From NCBI RefSeq assembly GCF_016808095.1, contig NC_068974.1, forward strand, positions 18,910,001 to 18,974,000: DNA of 64,000 bases, given 5' to 3'. A program made the translations under genes and the position numbers. Under the pieces are notes generated by a model. It was not told where the DNA came from, did not search any database, and saw only the letters and a program-made list of their open reading frames with translations. The stretch is from Vigna angularis. Lineage: Eukaryota > Streptophyta > Magnoliopsida > Fabales > Fabaceae. Of this stretch, positions 1 through 11,451 are shown piece by piece; position 1 is the first letter of the stretch; each line of letters starts with the position of its first letter.

Positions 1-502
1 GTAATGCATATTGGTGTATGCATTTTAAATTGATATTTTGATACATATTGGTATATGCATACGGTTGGAGCATAATTCGTACTTGGGTATATAGTTTGAT
101 CTGGTTAAGGTGTGGATGATAACATGTTATTATGAGTATGTTTATGATGTATAAGAATTGTATTTTTGTTAGCTCACCCTTGCTTGTTTGTGCATATGAA
201 TGCGATGATCGTATAATGTGTGATGTTATACGGGAGCAGATGTTATTACAGATGTGATGGCTGATGCTTCTGAACATGCATAAAGGATGAAAGAGAGATG
301 GGATAGAGGACTTGGGAATGTATTTTAATATTTTATTCGATCCTGACTATTTGAACAATTTTATTTTCGGAATAATCGGTTTGTAATAAATAACGTACTA
401 TTTATCCGTTGAGGTTGAATATTAAAAATTTGAATTTTTACTTACGTGTTTTACAAAAAAAAAAAAATTAGTTGGCGTAACACCAAATATCGGGGTGTTA
501 CA
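1..502 (+). repeat. 5' LTR of the Tekay-like element, 3' portion only
   Basis: Bases 1-502 repeat 7981-8482 almost exactly and end in GGTGTTACA just before the primer site. About 2.97 kb of this LTR must lie upstream of the window, judging from the 3469-base 3' LTR. Confidence 0.95.
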
Positions 503-506
503 CTTG

Positions 507-518
507 TGGTATCAGAGC
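507..518 (+). other. Primer binding site, initiator Met tRNA
   Basis: TGGTATCAGAGC lies four bases after the LTR end. It is complementary to the 3' end of plant initiator methionine tRNA, the usual primer for chromoviruses. Confidence 0.9.
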
Positions 519-625
519 AGTGATTATTTTTCGAAAATAAAATTTTGGGGACTGGGGAGTGAGAAATTCTATCATGCATTCTTGTAATTTTCTTATTTGT
601 TTATGAAATTGATTGTGTCATTATT

Positions 626-3600
626 ATGCGTGTAAAGAGCACCATGTCTAGGAGAACTGAGAATGGAAACTCTCACAATGTGACTGAGAGAATCGAAGGA
701 GTTGTTGGTGCTATCGAGAGGGTGGTTGACATCCTACACCACAATGCTACGACTGGGCCTAGAGACCAACCCGGTCTGACCCATTTTATGCGCCACAATC
801 CCTCTAAGTTTGATGGGAGTGCCAACCCTGACGAAGCAGAGTACTGGATCCGCGAAATCGAGAAAGTCTTCGAAGCAATCTCTTGCCCAGAAGACAAGAA
901 GGTGATTTTTGCAGCCTTTCTACTGACTGGAGAGGCTGAATACTGGTGGAGCGGGGTTAAACGACTGATGGAGACCAACGGAGAAGTTCCTACCTGGGAT
1001 AGTTTCAAACTCCAGTTTCTGGAGAAATATTTTCCTAGAAGCGCAAAGTTCGCAAAAGAGATTGAATTTCTGAGTTTACGCCAAAGACAGATGTCTGTGC
1101 ACGAGTACGTGGTGAAATTTGATCAACTTTCGAGGTACTATTCACAGCCCCTCCCAGAGGAATGGAAGTGTCAAAAGTTTGAAGAAGGCCTAAGACATGA
1201 GCTGAAGAAAGCCGTTGTACCATTGAATATTCGACATTTCTTGACTATGGTGGAAACCGCTAAGAGGGTGGAGAGGCTGGAGACAGATCCAGAGAGGATT
1301 ATTAGACCTCATAGAGGAAGCTCATCCGGGACTAAATTTCAGAAGAAGCCCTATAATCGACCACATAGGCCGCAACAAGGACCAATGAAGTGTTTTAATT
1401 GTGGAGGAGCGCATTTCAAGCGTGATTGTCCTCAGCTCAGGGGGACAAAACCATTTGTCAGGAGATGCTTCATTTGCAATGAATCGGGACATTATGCCAA
1501 CATGTGTCCCAACAGGATGATGAATAGTGGACCGAAGCCACAAGTCTTAACAGGAGCGAAGCCTCAAGCTACAGGGAGAGTGTTTGCTATGACCGGAGAA
1601 GAGGCTACTCAGTCAGGTAACCTTATCTTAGACACTTGCATGATACTTGGAAAGTGTGTACATGTTCTGTTTGATTCAGGAGCTACGCACTCCTTTGTAT
1701 CCTTGTCTTGTTTGGAAAAACTTGGTTTGCTAGTGAGTGATCTAGGATGTGAGCTAGTAGTTTCGACACCAGCATCTGGACATATAACAACTAGTTCAGT
1801 CTGTGTCGGATGCCCGATCTTCGTAGCAGGGCGCAAGTTTAAAGCAAACTTGATTTCCCTGCCTCTTCAAGGTCTGGATGTTATTCTAGGCATGGATTGG
1901 TTGACTGCGAATCACATTCTTCTCGACTGTGGACGACAACAGTTGGTGTTTCCGGACTCTGACGATTTTAAGTTGATCACAACTAAGGAAGCCTTAAAGG
2001 AGGTCAGTAATGGAGCCACATGTTTTGTAGTGATGGCTCAGGAGAAGAAGAAGAGTTCTAGAGAAAAAGCAATGAAAATCCCAGTGGTGGAGGAGTTTAT
2101 GGATGTCTTTCCGGATGAAGTTCCAGGATTACCACCAAGCAGAGAAGTAGAGTTCTCCATTGATCTAGTCCCAGGAGCTGGACCAGTGTCTGTGGCCCCG
2201 TACAGGATGGCTCCGGTAGAATTGGTCGAACTAAAGAAGCAGATTGAAGAGTTGTTAGAAAAGAAATTCATCAGGCCAAGTGCTTCACCTTGGGGGGCAC
2301 CAGTACTATTAGTGAAGAAGAAGGATGGAAGTTCGAGGTTATGCATTGACTACCGGCAGTTGAACAAGCTGACGATCAAGAACAAGTATCCATTACCGAG
2401 GATTGAAGACTTGTTGGATCAATTGCGTGGAGCTAGCGTGTTTTCAAAGATCGACTTAAGGTCTGGGTACCATCAGATCCTAGTGAAGCCTGAAGACATA
2501 CAGAAGACAGCCTTTCGGTCACGTTACAGTCACTACGAGTTTGTGGTGATGCCGTTCGGAGTGACCAATGCTCCTGCAATATTTATGGATTACATGAATC
2601 GAATCTTCCGGCCTTGGTTAGATAAGTTTGTTGTTGTGTTCATAGACGACATTCTCATTTATTCTAAGGATCAGAAAGAACATGCTAAACATCTGAGGAC
2701 AGTGTTAGAAACACTCAGGGAGCACCAGTTGTTCGGGAAATTATCCAAGTGCGAGTTTTGGTTGAGTGAGGTACAGTTTCTAGGTCATGTGATTTCTGCC
2801 CAAGGAATTTCTGTGGATCCAACCAAAGTAGAAGCAGTGTTGAAGTGGGAACGTCCAAAAACAGTATCCGAAGTGAGGAGTTTTGTTGGCCTGGCCGGGT
2901 ACTACAGGAGATTTGTCAAAGATTTCTCAAAGATAGTAGGTCCACTGACGCAGTTGACTCGGAAGGACCAACCATTCTCTTGGACAGACAAGTGTGAAGC
3001 AAGCTTTGAAGAGATGAAGAGAAGGCTGACAAGTGCTCCAGTGCTAATGATCCCAGATACTTCGAAGGTTTTTGAAGTGTTTTGCGACGCTTCACACCAA
3101 GGACTCGGATGTGTGTTAATGCAAGAAAAGAGACCAGTGGCCTACGCATCGAGGCAATTGAAGGTACATGAAAGGAATTACCCAACACACGACCTCGAGT
3201 TAGCCGCTGTTGTTTTCGCTCTGAAGGCTTGGAGACATTATCTTTATGGATCACGTTTTCAGGTCTTTAGTGATCATAAGAGCTTGAAGTATCTTTTCGA
3301 TCAGAAGGAGTTAAATATGAGGCAGAGAAGATGGATGGAATACTTGAAGGACTTTGACTTTGACTTACAGTACCATCCAGGAAAGGCAAATGTTGTTGCA
3401 GATGCTTTGAGCAGGAAGCGGATACAGATGTCAGCTATGATGGTTAAGGAACTAGAGCTAATCGAAAAGTTTAGAGATATGAACTTGGGTTTACAGTTGA
3501 ACCAAGATCATATTTGGTGTAGTCATTTGAAGATCACAAGTGACTTCTTGGAGAAGATTAAAGCAGAGCAAAAAGAAGACGCAAACTTACAACAGACGGT

Positions 3601-4969
3601 GGAGTTGTTAGGGACAGAGCAGGCTAAGGATTTTAGTCTAGGAGCTGACGGAGTTTTGCGGTTTAGAAACAGGGTGTGCGTTCCAGCAAAGTTGGAATTG
3701 ATAAGAAAGATTCTGGAAGAAGGACATAAGAGTCGTCTTAGCATACATCCTGGTATGACTAAGATGTACAAGGACCTGAAGGATTCTTTTTGGTGGACTG
3801 GAATGAAAAAGGATGTGGCGGAATTTGTCTCCTCTTGTCTAACTTGTCAGAAGGCTAAGATTGAGCATCAAAGACCAGGAGGAATGCTGCAACAGTTAGA
3901 AATTCCCCAATGGAAGTGGGATGACATATCAATGGACTTTGTGACTCATTTACCAAGGTCCCCGAGAGGTCATGATTCTATATGGGTGATTGTGGACAGG
4001 TTGACAAAGTGTGCTCATTTCTTACCCATCAACCAGAAGATGTCATTGGATAAGCTAGCAGAACTTTATATTAAGGAGATAATAAGGTTGCATGGAGTAC
4101 CCAAGAGCATTATTTCAGATCGTGATCCAAGATTTACGTCAAGATTTTGGAAGAAAATGCAAGAATCTTTAGGTACAGAGTTAAGGATGAGTTCAGCTTA
4201 TCATCCCCAAACGGATGGACAGTCTGAAAGGACTATACAATCCTTGGAAGATTTGCTGAGAGCATGTGTACTGAATCACTTAGGAAGTTGGAGTGAGGTG
4301 TTACCTTTGGTGGAGTTCACATACAACAATAGCTTTCATGCGAGCATTGGAATGGCACCGTATGAAGCTCTCTATGGGAGAAGGTGTAGGACGCCTTTGT
4401 GCTGGTTCCAAGATGGGGAAGTAATATCGGTAGGTCCAGAGTTGTTACAGAAGACAACCGAGAAGGTTAAGCTGATACAAGAAAGAATGCGTGCAACACA
4501 GAGTAGGCAGAAGTCTTATGCAGACAAACGACGGAGACCTCTTGAGTTCGAGGTGGGAGATCATGTTTTTCTGCGAGTCTCTCAGATGACAGGAGTTGGA
4601 AGAGCCATCAAGTCAAGGAAGTTATCTCCGAAGTTTCTTGGACCATTTCAGATTATCAAAAGAATAGGACCAGTAGCATATGAAATTGCACTACCTCCTC
4701 AATTGGAAAATTTACACAATGTGTTTCACGTTTCTCAGTTGAGGAAGTATGTGTCAAACCCTGATCATGTGCTCGAATTGGATGATGTCCAAATCAGAGA
4801 AGATTTGTCATTGGATACGAAACCTGTGCGAATACTGGATGTTCAGTCAAAGCAGTTGAGAGGGAAGGATATTCGTACAGTGAAAGTATTGTGGAATGAG
4901 AAGACTGAGGAAATGACTTGGGAATTGGAAGAGGAAATGAAAAATCTTTATCCTCATCTTTTTGGTTAA
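626..4969 (+). CDS. Intact gag-pol polyprotein of the Tekay-like chromovirus
   Basis: This 1447-residue ORF has every expected domain in order. A gag capsid region lies around residues 50-230. Two zinc knuckles follow at 256-268 (CX2CX3HX4C) and 281-294 (CX2CX4HX4C). The aspartic protease has DSG at 350-352. Reverse transcriptase has the FIDD catalytic box at 672-675. RNase H acidic residues include D821 and D883. Integrase has the zinc-binding H1034, H1041, C1071 and C1074 and the DDE residues D1104, D1165 and E1201. The last ~50 residues form a chromodomain-like tail typical of the Tekay/Del clade, thought to target integration to marked chromatin. No stop or frameshift is visible, so gag and pol are one frame as in most chromoviruses. 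The start is the first ATG after the primer site; an in-frame ATG at residue 7 is an alternative. Confidence 0.95.
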   Translation: MRVKSTMSRRTENGNSHNVTERIEGVVGAIERVVDILHHNATTGPRDQPGLTHFMRHNPSKFDGSANPDEAEYWIREIEKVFEAISCPEDKKVIFAAFLLTGEAEYWWSGVKRLMETNGEVPTWDSFKLQFLEKYFPRSAKFAKEIEFLSLRQRQMSVHEYVVKFDQLSRYYSQPLPEEWKCQKFEEGLRHELKKAVVPLNIRHFLTMVETAKRVERLETDPERIIRPHRGSSSGTKFQKKPYNRPHRPQQGPMKCFNCGGAHFKRDCPQLRGTKPFVRRCFICNESGHYANMCPNRMMNSGPKPQVLTGAKPQATGRVFAMTGEEATQSGNLILDTCMILGKCVHVLFDSGATHSFVSLSCLEKLGLLVSDLGCELVVSTPASGHITTSSVCVGCPIFVAGRKFKANLISLPLQGLDVILGMDWLTANHILLDCGRQQLVFPDSDDFKLITTKEALKEVSNGATCFVVMAQEKKKSSREKAMKIPVVEEFMDVFPDEVPGLPPSREVEFSIDLVPGAGPVSVAPYRMAPVELVELKKQIEELLEKKFIRPSASPWGAPVLLVKKKDGSSRLCIDYRQLNKLTIKNKYPLPRIEDLLDQLRGASVFSKIDLRSGYHQILVKPEDIQKTAFRSRYSHYEFVVMPFGVTNAPAIFMDYMNRIFRPWLDKFVVVFIDDILIYSKDQKEHAKHLRTVLETLREHQLFGKLSKCEFWLSEVQFLGHVISAQGISVDPTKVEAVLKWERPKTVSEVRSFVGLAGYYRRFVKDFSKIVGPLTQLTRKDQPFSWTDKCEASFEEMKRRLTSAPVLMIPDTSKVFEVFCDASHQGLGCVLMQEKRPVAYASRQLKVHERNYPTHDLELAAVVFALKAWRHYLYGSRFQVFSDHKSLKYLFDQKELNMRQRRWMEYLKDFDFDLQYHPGKANVVADALSRKRIQMSAMMVKELELIEKFRDMNLGLQLNQDHIWCSHLKITSDFLEKIKAEQKEDANLQQTVELLGTEQAKDFSLGADGVLRFRNRVCVPAKLELIRKILEEGHKSRLSIHPGMTKMYKDLKDSFWWTGMKKDVAEFVSSCLTCQKAKIEHQRPGGMLQQLEIPQWKWDDISMDFVTHLPRSPRGHDSIWVIVDRLTKCAHFLPINQKMSLDKLAELYIKEIIRLHGVPKSIISDRDPRFTSRFWKKMQESLGTELRMSSAYHPQTDGQSERTIQSLEDLLRACVLNHLGSWSEVLPLVEFTYNNSFHASIGMAPYEALYGRRCRTPLCWFQDGEVISVGPELLQKTTEKVKLIQERMRATQSRQKSYADKRRRPLEFEVGDHVFLRVSQMTGVGRAIKSRKLSPKFLGPFQIIKRIGPVAYEIALPPQLENLHNVFHVSQLRKYVSNPDHVLELDDVQIREDLSLDTKPVRILDVQSKQLRGKDIRTVKVLWNEKTEEMTWELEEEMKNLYPHLFG

Positions 4970-4999
4970 CAAGTACAATTTTCGAGGACGAAAATTTTT

Positions 5000-5013
5000 A
5001 AAGGAGGGGAGAA
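5000..5013 (+). other. Polypurine tract of the Tekay-like element
   Basis: A purine run (AAAGGAGGGGAGAA) directly precedes the TGTAAGACCC start of the 3' LTR, where plus-strand DNA synthesis would be primed. Confidence 0.85.
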
Positions 5014-5286
5014 TGTAAGACCCTTGTAAACTCAAAATTTTACCAAGTTGAAAAAATTTCAAGTTGTAGTGTAAAATAGAATGCTGTCAAAATTTGACAT
5101 GGTTTACTATTTTATTTATAACTTTTTATACAATTAATATTTTGGATTGATTCTTTTCCCATTGGAAAATAGACTCAAAAAGCTTCGATTCGAGTACTCA
5201 TACGCCTATTTCCGACTTCGGGAAGGGGTTCAACCGAACTGTCAAAGTTGTGCCAGATGTGCTGTTTGAGTTTTTTTTTTCTTTGC

Positions 5287-5392
5287 TGGAACAATCGATT
5301 AACAGCTGTAGTTAATCGATTGTTACAGAGAAAATTTCGTGTTTTAGCCTCTGGACTCGTGTTAATCGATTAACACTTGAGTTAATCGATTA
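5287..5392 (+). repeat. ATCGAT-core palindromes, proximal cluster
   Basis: Four copies of a palindrome centred on TTAATCGATTAA or AATCGATT occur in about 105 bases. One, GTTAATCGATTAAC, is a perfect 14-base palindrome. A second pair lies at 6917-6955 of the same LTR. Confidence 0.8.
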
Positions 5393-6916
5393 GCTACGTC
5401 AGTTATGGAAACATAACAGCCTGGAACACGTTTTTTTGAGCGTGCAAGGTTGGGGAATCTTCCCACAAACCATTCTTTCCGGATTTTGGGGCTGGAAAAT
5501 GGATTAGGATGGCCAGATGTTGGTCTTTTATTGCTAAATTACAATATCTTGGGTCCTTGCATGTCTTGGAGCCATTTCTTTAAATCCAAATCAGATTTGG
5601 AAGTTTGGGGAGAGTGGAGAGCTTTTTGGTGTGAGGAGAACGAAACTCTAAGTGTGCAGAGGTGTTGGAGCTTGCTTGGTCTACCAAGGAAAGGAGGAGT
5701 TACTCTCTTGGAAGAAGAAGTTAAGATCTTCAAGAGGTAAGGGGAGCTAACTTTGATTTGTAAAAAAAAAAATGCACATGTATTGTTTGATGAAAGTCCT
5801 GCGAAATGTAATGAGTTTTTAATGGGTTGAATGATGGGAGTTATGATGAGAATTCGTTCTAATGTGTTTGTATATATAGATATGAAGTTTTGGATGAATT
5901 GGTTCTTGAAATGGGATGAAGAACATGGTGGTTTTCCCTTAGCTTTTTCCAAATCCGAAAATCATACTTCTTGAACAAATGATTAGTTTGAATGGGATGG
6001 ATGTGAATGTTTGTTGTGAGATCTTGGATTGGAAATGTCCTATTCTTAGATGATGGTTTTTGAGTATGTTTTGATGGTAAAAAGATGAATCAAATGGGTT
6101 TTTGCTATAACTTTGATATATGAAATTTGTATAAATTGGATGAAATGTGTTAAGCATATGGAGATGATGTTAGATTGATCCTTGATCTTTGGTTTTCTGT
6201 TTGAATCTATGGATTTGTTATTATCAATATGATAAGGTGAGATAATCAAATGATGGATTGAGAATTCTGAATATGAAAGAAGCTTGAAGGTAAAGTTGCA
6301 AGGGGAGTTAGATTTAATCTATGAATTCTGCATAAGTTGTATGATGACATAATTGTGCAAGGTGATGAATATATGTGAATTAGATGATGGAAATTCGTTC
6401 TAGCATGTTGGTATATGCGTAAATGAAGTTTTTGATAGATTTGGGTGTGAATTGGGGTGGTAAACAAGGAAGTTTTAACTCACTTTTCATGGAATACGAA
6501 AATTGTGTGTTTTGCTTAGTTAATGAATTTTTGGTTGGATGAATTGATGGAAGTATGAGATGGTTATTGGATGACAATGAAAATGTTGGATCTATGATGG
6601 ACTTAAGTTTATTGATTTTTGAGGATTGATTATCATGAATATGAGAAGAGTCATGGTTGAGAGTGAAAGGATTCATAGTGTTGGCTTGAAATACATGTGC
6701 TGAAAAGTTTAAGGTTAGGTTGTTTAATCTTGATTTTTGTGATGTAAAGTGTTTGAAAAATGTAGTTTTTGATGAAAGTAGGTTTTGGAATCATATTATG
6801 TGTGGTTATGATGGAAAATCTTGGTTTTATACCACTGTAAGAAAGGGATTGCGAAAAATAGGAAGTATTGGGGTCTTGTATGCTGTCTGGACCTGTTTCT
6901 GGGTAAATTACGAACT

Positions 6917-6955
6917 GCTAATCGATTAACATGCAGTGTTAATCGATTAACACGC
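6917..6955 (+). repeat. ATCGAT-core palindromes, distal pair
   Basis: Two further copies, including a perfect GTTAATCGATTAAC, lie 1.6 kb from the first cluster in the same LTR. Confidence 0.8.
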
Positions 6956-7447
6956 ACCTGCACTTTGCAGAATTTGTTTTTGATAGTTTTGGGGGTTCCA
7001 GATGTCCGTTTTGGACGTTCTCTAGGTCGTTTTGGGGGTTCTTGACCCTTCTGGAACTGTTGGTGATGGTTTCAAAGTCGTTTGAGTTACCTAAATATGA
7101 GTATTAAAAGAATATAAAGAAAATGTGTTATGTGTACACTGTTTTGAATTGTTTGATATATCTATTTGATATGGGAATGTTGGGTGATCTATTTGAGATT
7201 GTAAATTGATATGAGAGTGATGTTTGGATGGTTAAGTACTGTTGAAATCATAGTTGTATATGATTTAATTATGAGTTTCATGTTAAAAGAAGAACTTGAA
7301 TTGTTTACAATTTGGTATTGTGATACTTATGTGATGATGATATGATAGGTACGTTATGGTATGGTTGGATTGGTATTTTGAGGATTATTGGAGATGTATA
7401 TTTTTGGCTGGTTGGTGTCATTAAAATGAGTGGTGGATAGTAAGCGT

Positions 7448-7920
7448 TGTGCGTGTTGGCCCGGGGAATCTCTTTAGGTGAGTGATGGGGGGTATACTTG
7501 CACTTGTCCGGGGAAGCTCTTGTTCAGAGTGATGGAGGGTGACATTGTGTACTTGCCCAGGGAATCTCCCTATAGAGTGATGGGAAGCAGCACTACACAT
7601 TGGGGTAATGTGTAACCGCCCGGGGAATCTCTTACATTTATGTAAGAGTGATGGGGGTGACGTGGGGTACTAGTCCGGTGAAGCTCATTACAAATTTGAT
7701 TGGCGTTGTGCTTGCGGGCCCGGGGAATCTCTTTAGGTGAGTGATGGGGGGTATACTTGCACTTGTCCGGGGAAGCTCTTGTTCAGAGTGATGGAGGGTG
7801 ACATTGTGTACTTGCCCGGGGAATCTCCCTATAGAGTGATGGGAAGCAGCACTACACATTAAGGTAATGTGTAACGGCCCGGGGAAGCTCTGAAAAGAGT
7901 GATGGGAGTGACGCTAGTAC
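7448..7920 (+). repeat. Tandem-repeat block inside the Tekay LTR
   Basis: Units of roughly 50-70 bases alternate a CCCGGGGAA(T/G)CTC motif with GAGTGATGGG. A longer segment starting GGCCCGGGGAATC at 7458 recurs at 7717, so about 259 bases were duplicated on top of the shorter period. Confidence 0.8.
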
Positions 7921-8482
7921 ATATTGGTGTATGTATTTTGATTCGTCTGTAATATTGGTGGATGTAGTCTGATTTATTTTGTAATGCATATTGGTGTATG
8001 CATTTTAAATTGATATTTTGATACATATTGGTATATGCATACGGTTGGAGCATAATTCGTACTTGGGTATATAGTTTGATCTGGTTAAGGTGTGGATGAT
8101 AGCATGTTATTATGAGTATGTTTATGATGTATAAGAATTGTATTTTTGTTAGCTCACCCTTGCTTGTTTGTGCATATGAATGCGATGATCGTATAATGTG
8201 TGATGTTATACGGGAGCAGATGTTATTACAGATGTGATGGCTGATGCTTCTGAACATGCATAAAGGATGAAAGAGAGATGGGATAGAGGACTTGGGAATG
8301 TATTTTAATATTTTATTCGATCCTGACTATTTGAACAATTTTATTTTCGGAATAATCGGTTTGTAATAAATAACGTACTATTTATCCGTTGAGGTTGAAT
8401 ATTAAAAATTTGAATTTTTACTTACGTGTTTTACAAAAAAAAAAAAATTAGTTGGCGTAACACCAAATATCGGGGTGTTACA

Positions 8483-9722
8483 AAAGCAACCTTTAACACT
8501 TAGAAACTAGCTTGAAATCATGCTTTTGGTCATATTTTTAGAAATAAGAGAGCTGGACAGGTTTATGCTTGATTTCAGTGTTTTATGCAGGTTTTAAGGT
8601 GAATTTGGTGAAAGAAGTGAAGAAGGATAGAAATGGAATCAGAAAAGACATCAAAAAGTGCAAAAGGAGAAGCCGCAATTACCGCTCAGCGGCAGTTTAC
8701 CGCTGAGCGGCACTCAGGAACCCACGTTGGCTCCGCTGAGGGGTGAAAAGGCCGCTGAGGGGAGGAAAACAACTCACGCACTTACCGCTGAGCAGCACTA
8801 TTTTGGGCTTGGGCCTAATTTTCTGTAATTTTACGAATAGTATATTAGCTTTAGGTGTTCCTAGGGTTTGTATCTTAGGCTGGGACGAAGCAAACACTCT
8901 CTTTTCCACCCCTTGAAGGAAGATCTTGGATGCTCAGGCTACGTCTTCACCTTTCTAGGGTTTTATCTTCCATTCTTTCATTATTGTTCATCTAGTTTCA
9001 CCATGAATATGGTGAACTAAACCTTGTATTGTTGTTGGGGAATCAATGTAGTCTTGTGAAACTCTCACATATGGAATTTGTTTTAACATCTAATTTTAAG
9101 ACTTTTGCTTTCTTTCATCATTAGTTAGGGTTTTTCCTCTTTGCTTAATGCTTGCTTTGTTTAACTCATTCATTGCTATGATTAAATATTTTGTCGATAT
9201 GGGAACGTACGGGGAAATCTAGATCCGAGCAATTTCTCCCAATAGCATATTGGTTGCCTTTAAGCTTCTGCACTTAAGAATTAATTACTAGGAATGCTAG
9301 GAATTGTATGAACTCGTAATTAAGGATAGGCCTTCTTGACAAGGTAATTTAGAAAGTGGCGCATTAACATTGATGAAAAGATTGATGAATTCCTAAAGTA
9401 TATGAGAGTGGATAAGATGAAATTGATAACCCCAACAACATACTCATCCATATCATTCATTACGTGTTTGTTTTACTCTTTTTGCCATTGATCAAACTCA
9501 TGCATACATGTTTAATTATTGTCTTTTGCATTAAAAACCTACAATCAATCGTTCACAAGTCTTAAATAATCAACAGATCAGATAACTAACTAGGCCGTGA
9601 GTCCTTTGGGAAATTGATACTTGGTCTTACCTAGTTTTATTACTTGATACGATTCGGTCACACTTGCCGAGGGTTAAACAAGTTTGTGGCGCCGTTTTTT
9701 GGTGTTCATAAATTTGTCATCA
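8483..9722 (+). repeat. 5' LTR of element 2, missing its first 47 bases
   Basis: It is homologous to 16932-18187 and ends GTCATCA before the primer site. It carries CCGCTCAGCGG/CCGCTGAGCGG palindromes near 8681-8712. Its TATA-like box is changed (TATATTAG near 8839, where the 3' LTR has TATATAAG). The Tekay insertion separates it from its own first bases. Confidence 0.93.
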
Positions 9723-9728
9723 TGTTTT

Positions 9729-9746
9729 TGGCGCCGCTGCCGGGGA
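9729..9746 (+). other. Primer binding site, Asp-tRNA type
   Basis: TGGCGCCGCTGCCGGGGA follows the LTR end by six bases. This is the primer-site type of Athila/Tat elements, which is attributed to tRNA-Asp. Confidence 0.85.
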
Positions 9747-10014
9747 CTCGTGGTTTAACTAGTTTATTTGTATGATTATTAATTATCTTTGACTTGTTTT
9801 TGAATTTTGAATTTTAAATTTTAAATTTCGTATTTTTTTTCTGTTTTTTATTTTTCGGTTTTTATTTTATTTTATTTTATTTTTCTGTTTTTATTTTTTC
9901 TGTTTTCTGTTTTTATTTTTCGGTTTTTTTTTTTATCTTCTTATCTCTGATCTTATATCTTCTTTTATATCTTTTTGTGCTAACCAATTTTTCTAGGGAT
10001 TTGTTTTCTTGTGT
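9747..10014 (+). other. Untranslated leader of element 2, T-rich
   Basis: No ORF is seen. Bases 9830-9945 are a pyrimidine-rich tract with (TTTTA)n runs. The same A/T pentamer tract sits in the leaders of elements A and B. The segment ends TGTGTATGCAG, which resembles a 3' splice site just at the gag start. Confidence 0.7.
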
Positions 10015-11451
10015 ATGCAGGAGGCAATTCGAACTACGAGCAAGAAAACTGCAGAACCTCTTCTTGAAGGTTTAGACGAGAGTAGACGGAGGAGAAGAAT
10101 CCGTACATCTAGAGAACTCTTTCCTTCTCCGGAAACTCTTTTACAACCATCACCACAAGGTTCTAACCATAGCACTGAAAATATGGAGAATAATAATGCC
10201 AGAAGAACTCTTGCAGACTACACAAATATAGTTGGACCTCAACATTTTAATAGCATAGCAAGACCGAGGGTCAATGCAGCCAACATGGAGGTTAAGCCAG
10301 CATTAATCCAACTGGTGAAGAGTAATCAATTTAATGGGTTGTCTCACGAAAGCCCATATGAGCACCTCACAACGTTTAACAAGATTTGCAACACGGTAAA
10401 GATAAATGGGGTGCCGGACGAAGCAATCAAACTTAGCCTGTTTCCATTCTCACTAGGACGCAACGCTAAGATTTGGTTGAACTCTTTTTTAGAAGGAAGC
10501 TTTACAGAGTGGGAAGAGGTGGTAACAAAGTTCCTAAACAAATACTTTCCACAATCAAAGGTAAAGAAAGGAAAGCAAGAGATTTCATCGTTCAGGCAAG
10601 GTATGGAGGAATCACTAGGACATGCATGGGACAGATATAAAAGATTACTGAGAAAAACTCCCACACATGGTTTTAACGAAGTGGAAGTAGTCTTGGCCTT
10701 CCTTACAGGTCTTGGTTCCCAAACCAAGATGATGCTTGACACCACAGCTGGAGGAAACATCAAATGGAAAACTCCAGAGGAAGCTACATAAATCATTGAC
10801 AATATGGCTACTAGTGATAATGAGCTAAACAGTGAAAGAGGATATCCTAGTCAGAAGGAGTTGCTACAATCAGATGATACTCTGCGTATTCAAAATAAGA
10901 TTCTTTCTCAGCAGTTGGAAGAAGTAATTATAAAACTTTCTCAATTACCACAGGAAATACAAAAGGTTTCAATGGTTCAACAACAGCAGCAAAAATGGCA
11001 AATGCAACCTATTCCATCTAGGAAGACAACAAAACTAGACGAAACCTTCCAACAATTCTTGAAGACGAATGCATCTTATTGTAAGAATGTGGAAGTTGCA
11101 TTTAAAAATATGAAGATTCATATTGAGCGAATAGTTGACAAGATGAAAAATGATAATCTCAAAAAGGAGTGTAAGACTATTGTGACCAGAAGCGGTAAGG
11201 TGTTAGAGGAGAGAAAAATAGAAAGAGAGGAGAAAGAAAATGAGAGTGAAAAAGAAACATGTGAGTGGAAAGAAAGAGTTGAGAGAGAAAAAAAAGAAGA
11301 AGAAGAAGATAAAAAGAAAGAAAAAAAAAAGAGAGAGAAGAGAGAGATGAGAGACAAAAAGAAAGAGAATTTGAAAAACACTTCTTTATCCAAAGAATTA
11401 TTCAAGGAAGGAGAAAGAAAAACAGCTGGAAATTTTCATGGAGTTGTTTAA
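10015..11451 (+). pseudogene. Athila-like gag, nonsense-mutated
   Basis: Gag would form the virus-like particle that packages the element RNA. The first ATG is at 10015 and the N-terminal 260 residues match the intact gag of element A closely, including the retrotransposon gag core around 10290-10750. A TAA at 10789-10791 replaces the codon that is Glu in element A. The same frame then continues to 11451, so this is one gene with a single nonsense change. The C-terminal half (about 11200-11400) is a highly charged Lys/Glu/Arg-rich linker. The zinc knuckle seen in element A (CX2C...C) is missing here. The reading frame shifts around 11438-11451 at the passage into protease. Confidence 0.85.

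Larger units (their letters stand above)
1..8482 (+). mobile_element. Tekay/Del-like Ty3/Gypsy chromovirus, near-complete
   Basis: The element runs from the truncated 5' LTR (1-502) through the primer site, a single gag-pol ORF and a polypurine tract to a complete 3' LTR (5014-8482). The LTR ends are TGTAA...TTACA. The visible 502 bases of the 5' LTR match 7981-8482 with one difference that I could find (A at 122 against G at 8102), so the insertion is young. The 3' flank (8483 onward) is LTR sequence of the Athila-like element 2: the undisturbed copy of the target is at 16932. The insertion therefore landed 47 bases into that LTR. The left target duplication lies outside the window; the right flank predicts AAAGC. 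Confidence 0.93.
5014..8482 (+). repeat. 3' LTR of the Tekay-like element (3469 bp)
   Basis: It starts TGTAAGACCC after the polypurine tract and ends GGTGTTACA. At 3.47 kb it is long, as in Tekay elements. It holds no convincing ORF. Internal structure includes Cla-type palindromes (ATCGAT core) near 5287-5400 and 6917-6955, and a block of diverged tandem repeats at about 7448-7920. The promoter was not identified with confidence. Confidence 0.93.

Noticed and set aside
5450..5740. 96-codon plus-strand ORF in the Tekay 3' LTR
   Set aside because: No domain is recognised; it lies within the LTR and overlaps an equally long minus-strand ORF. An LTR-embedded ORF is possible but unsupported.
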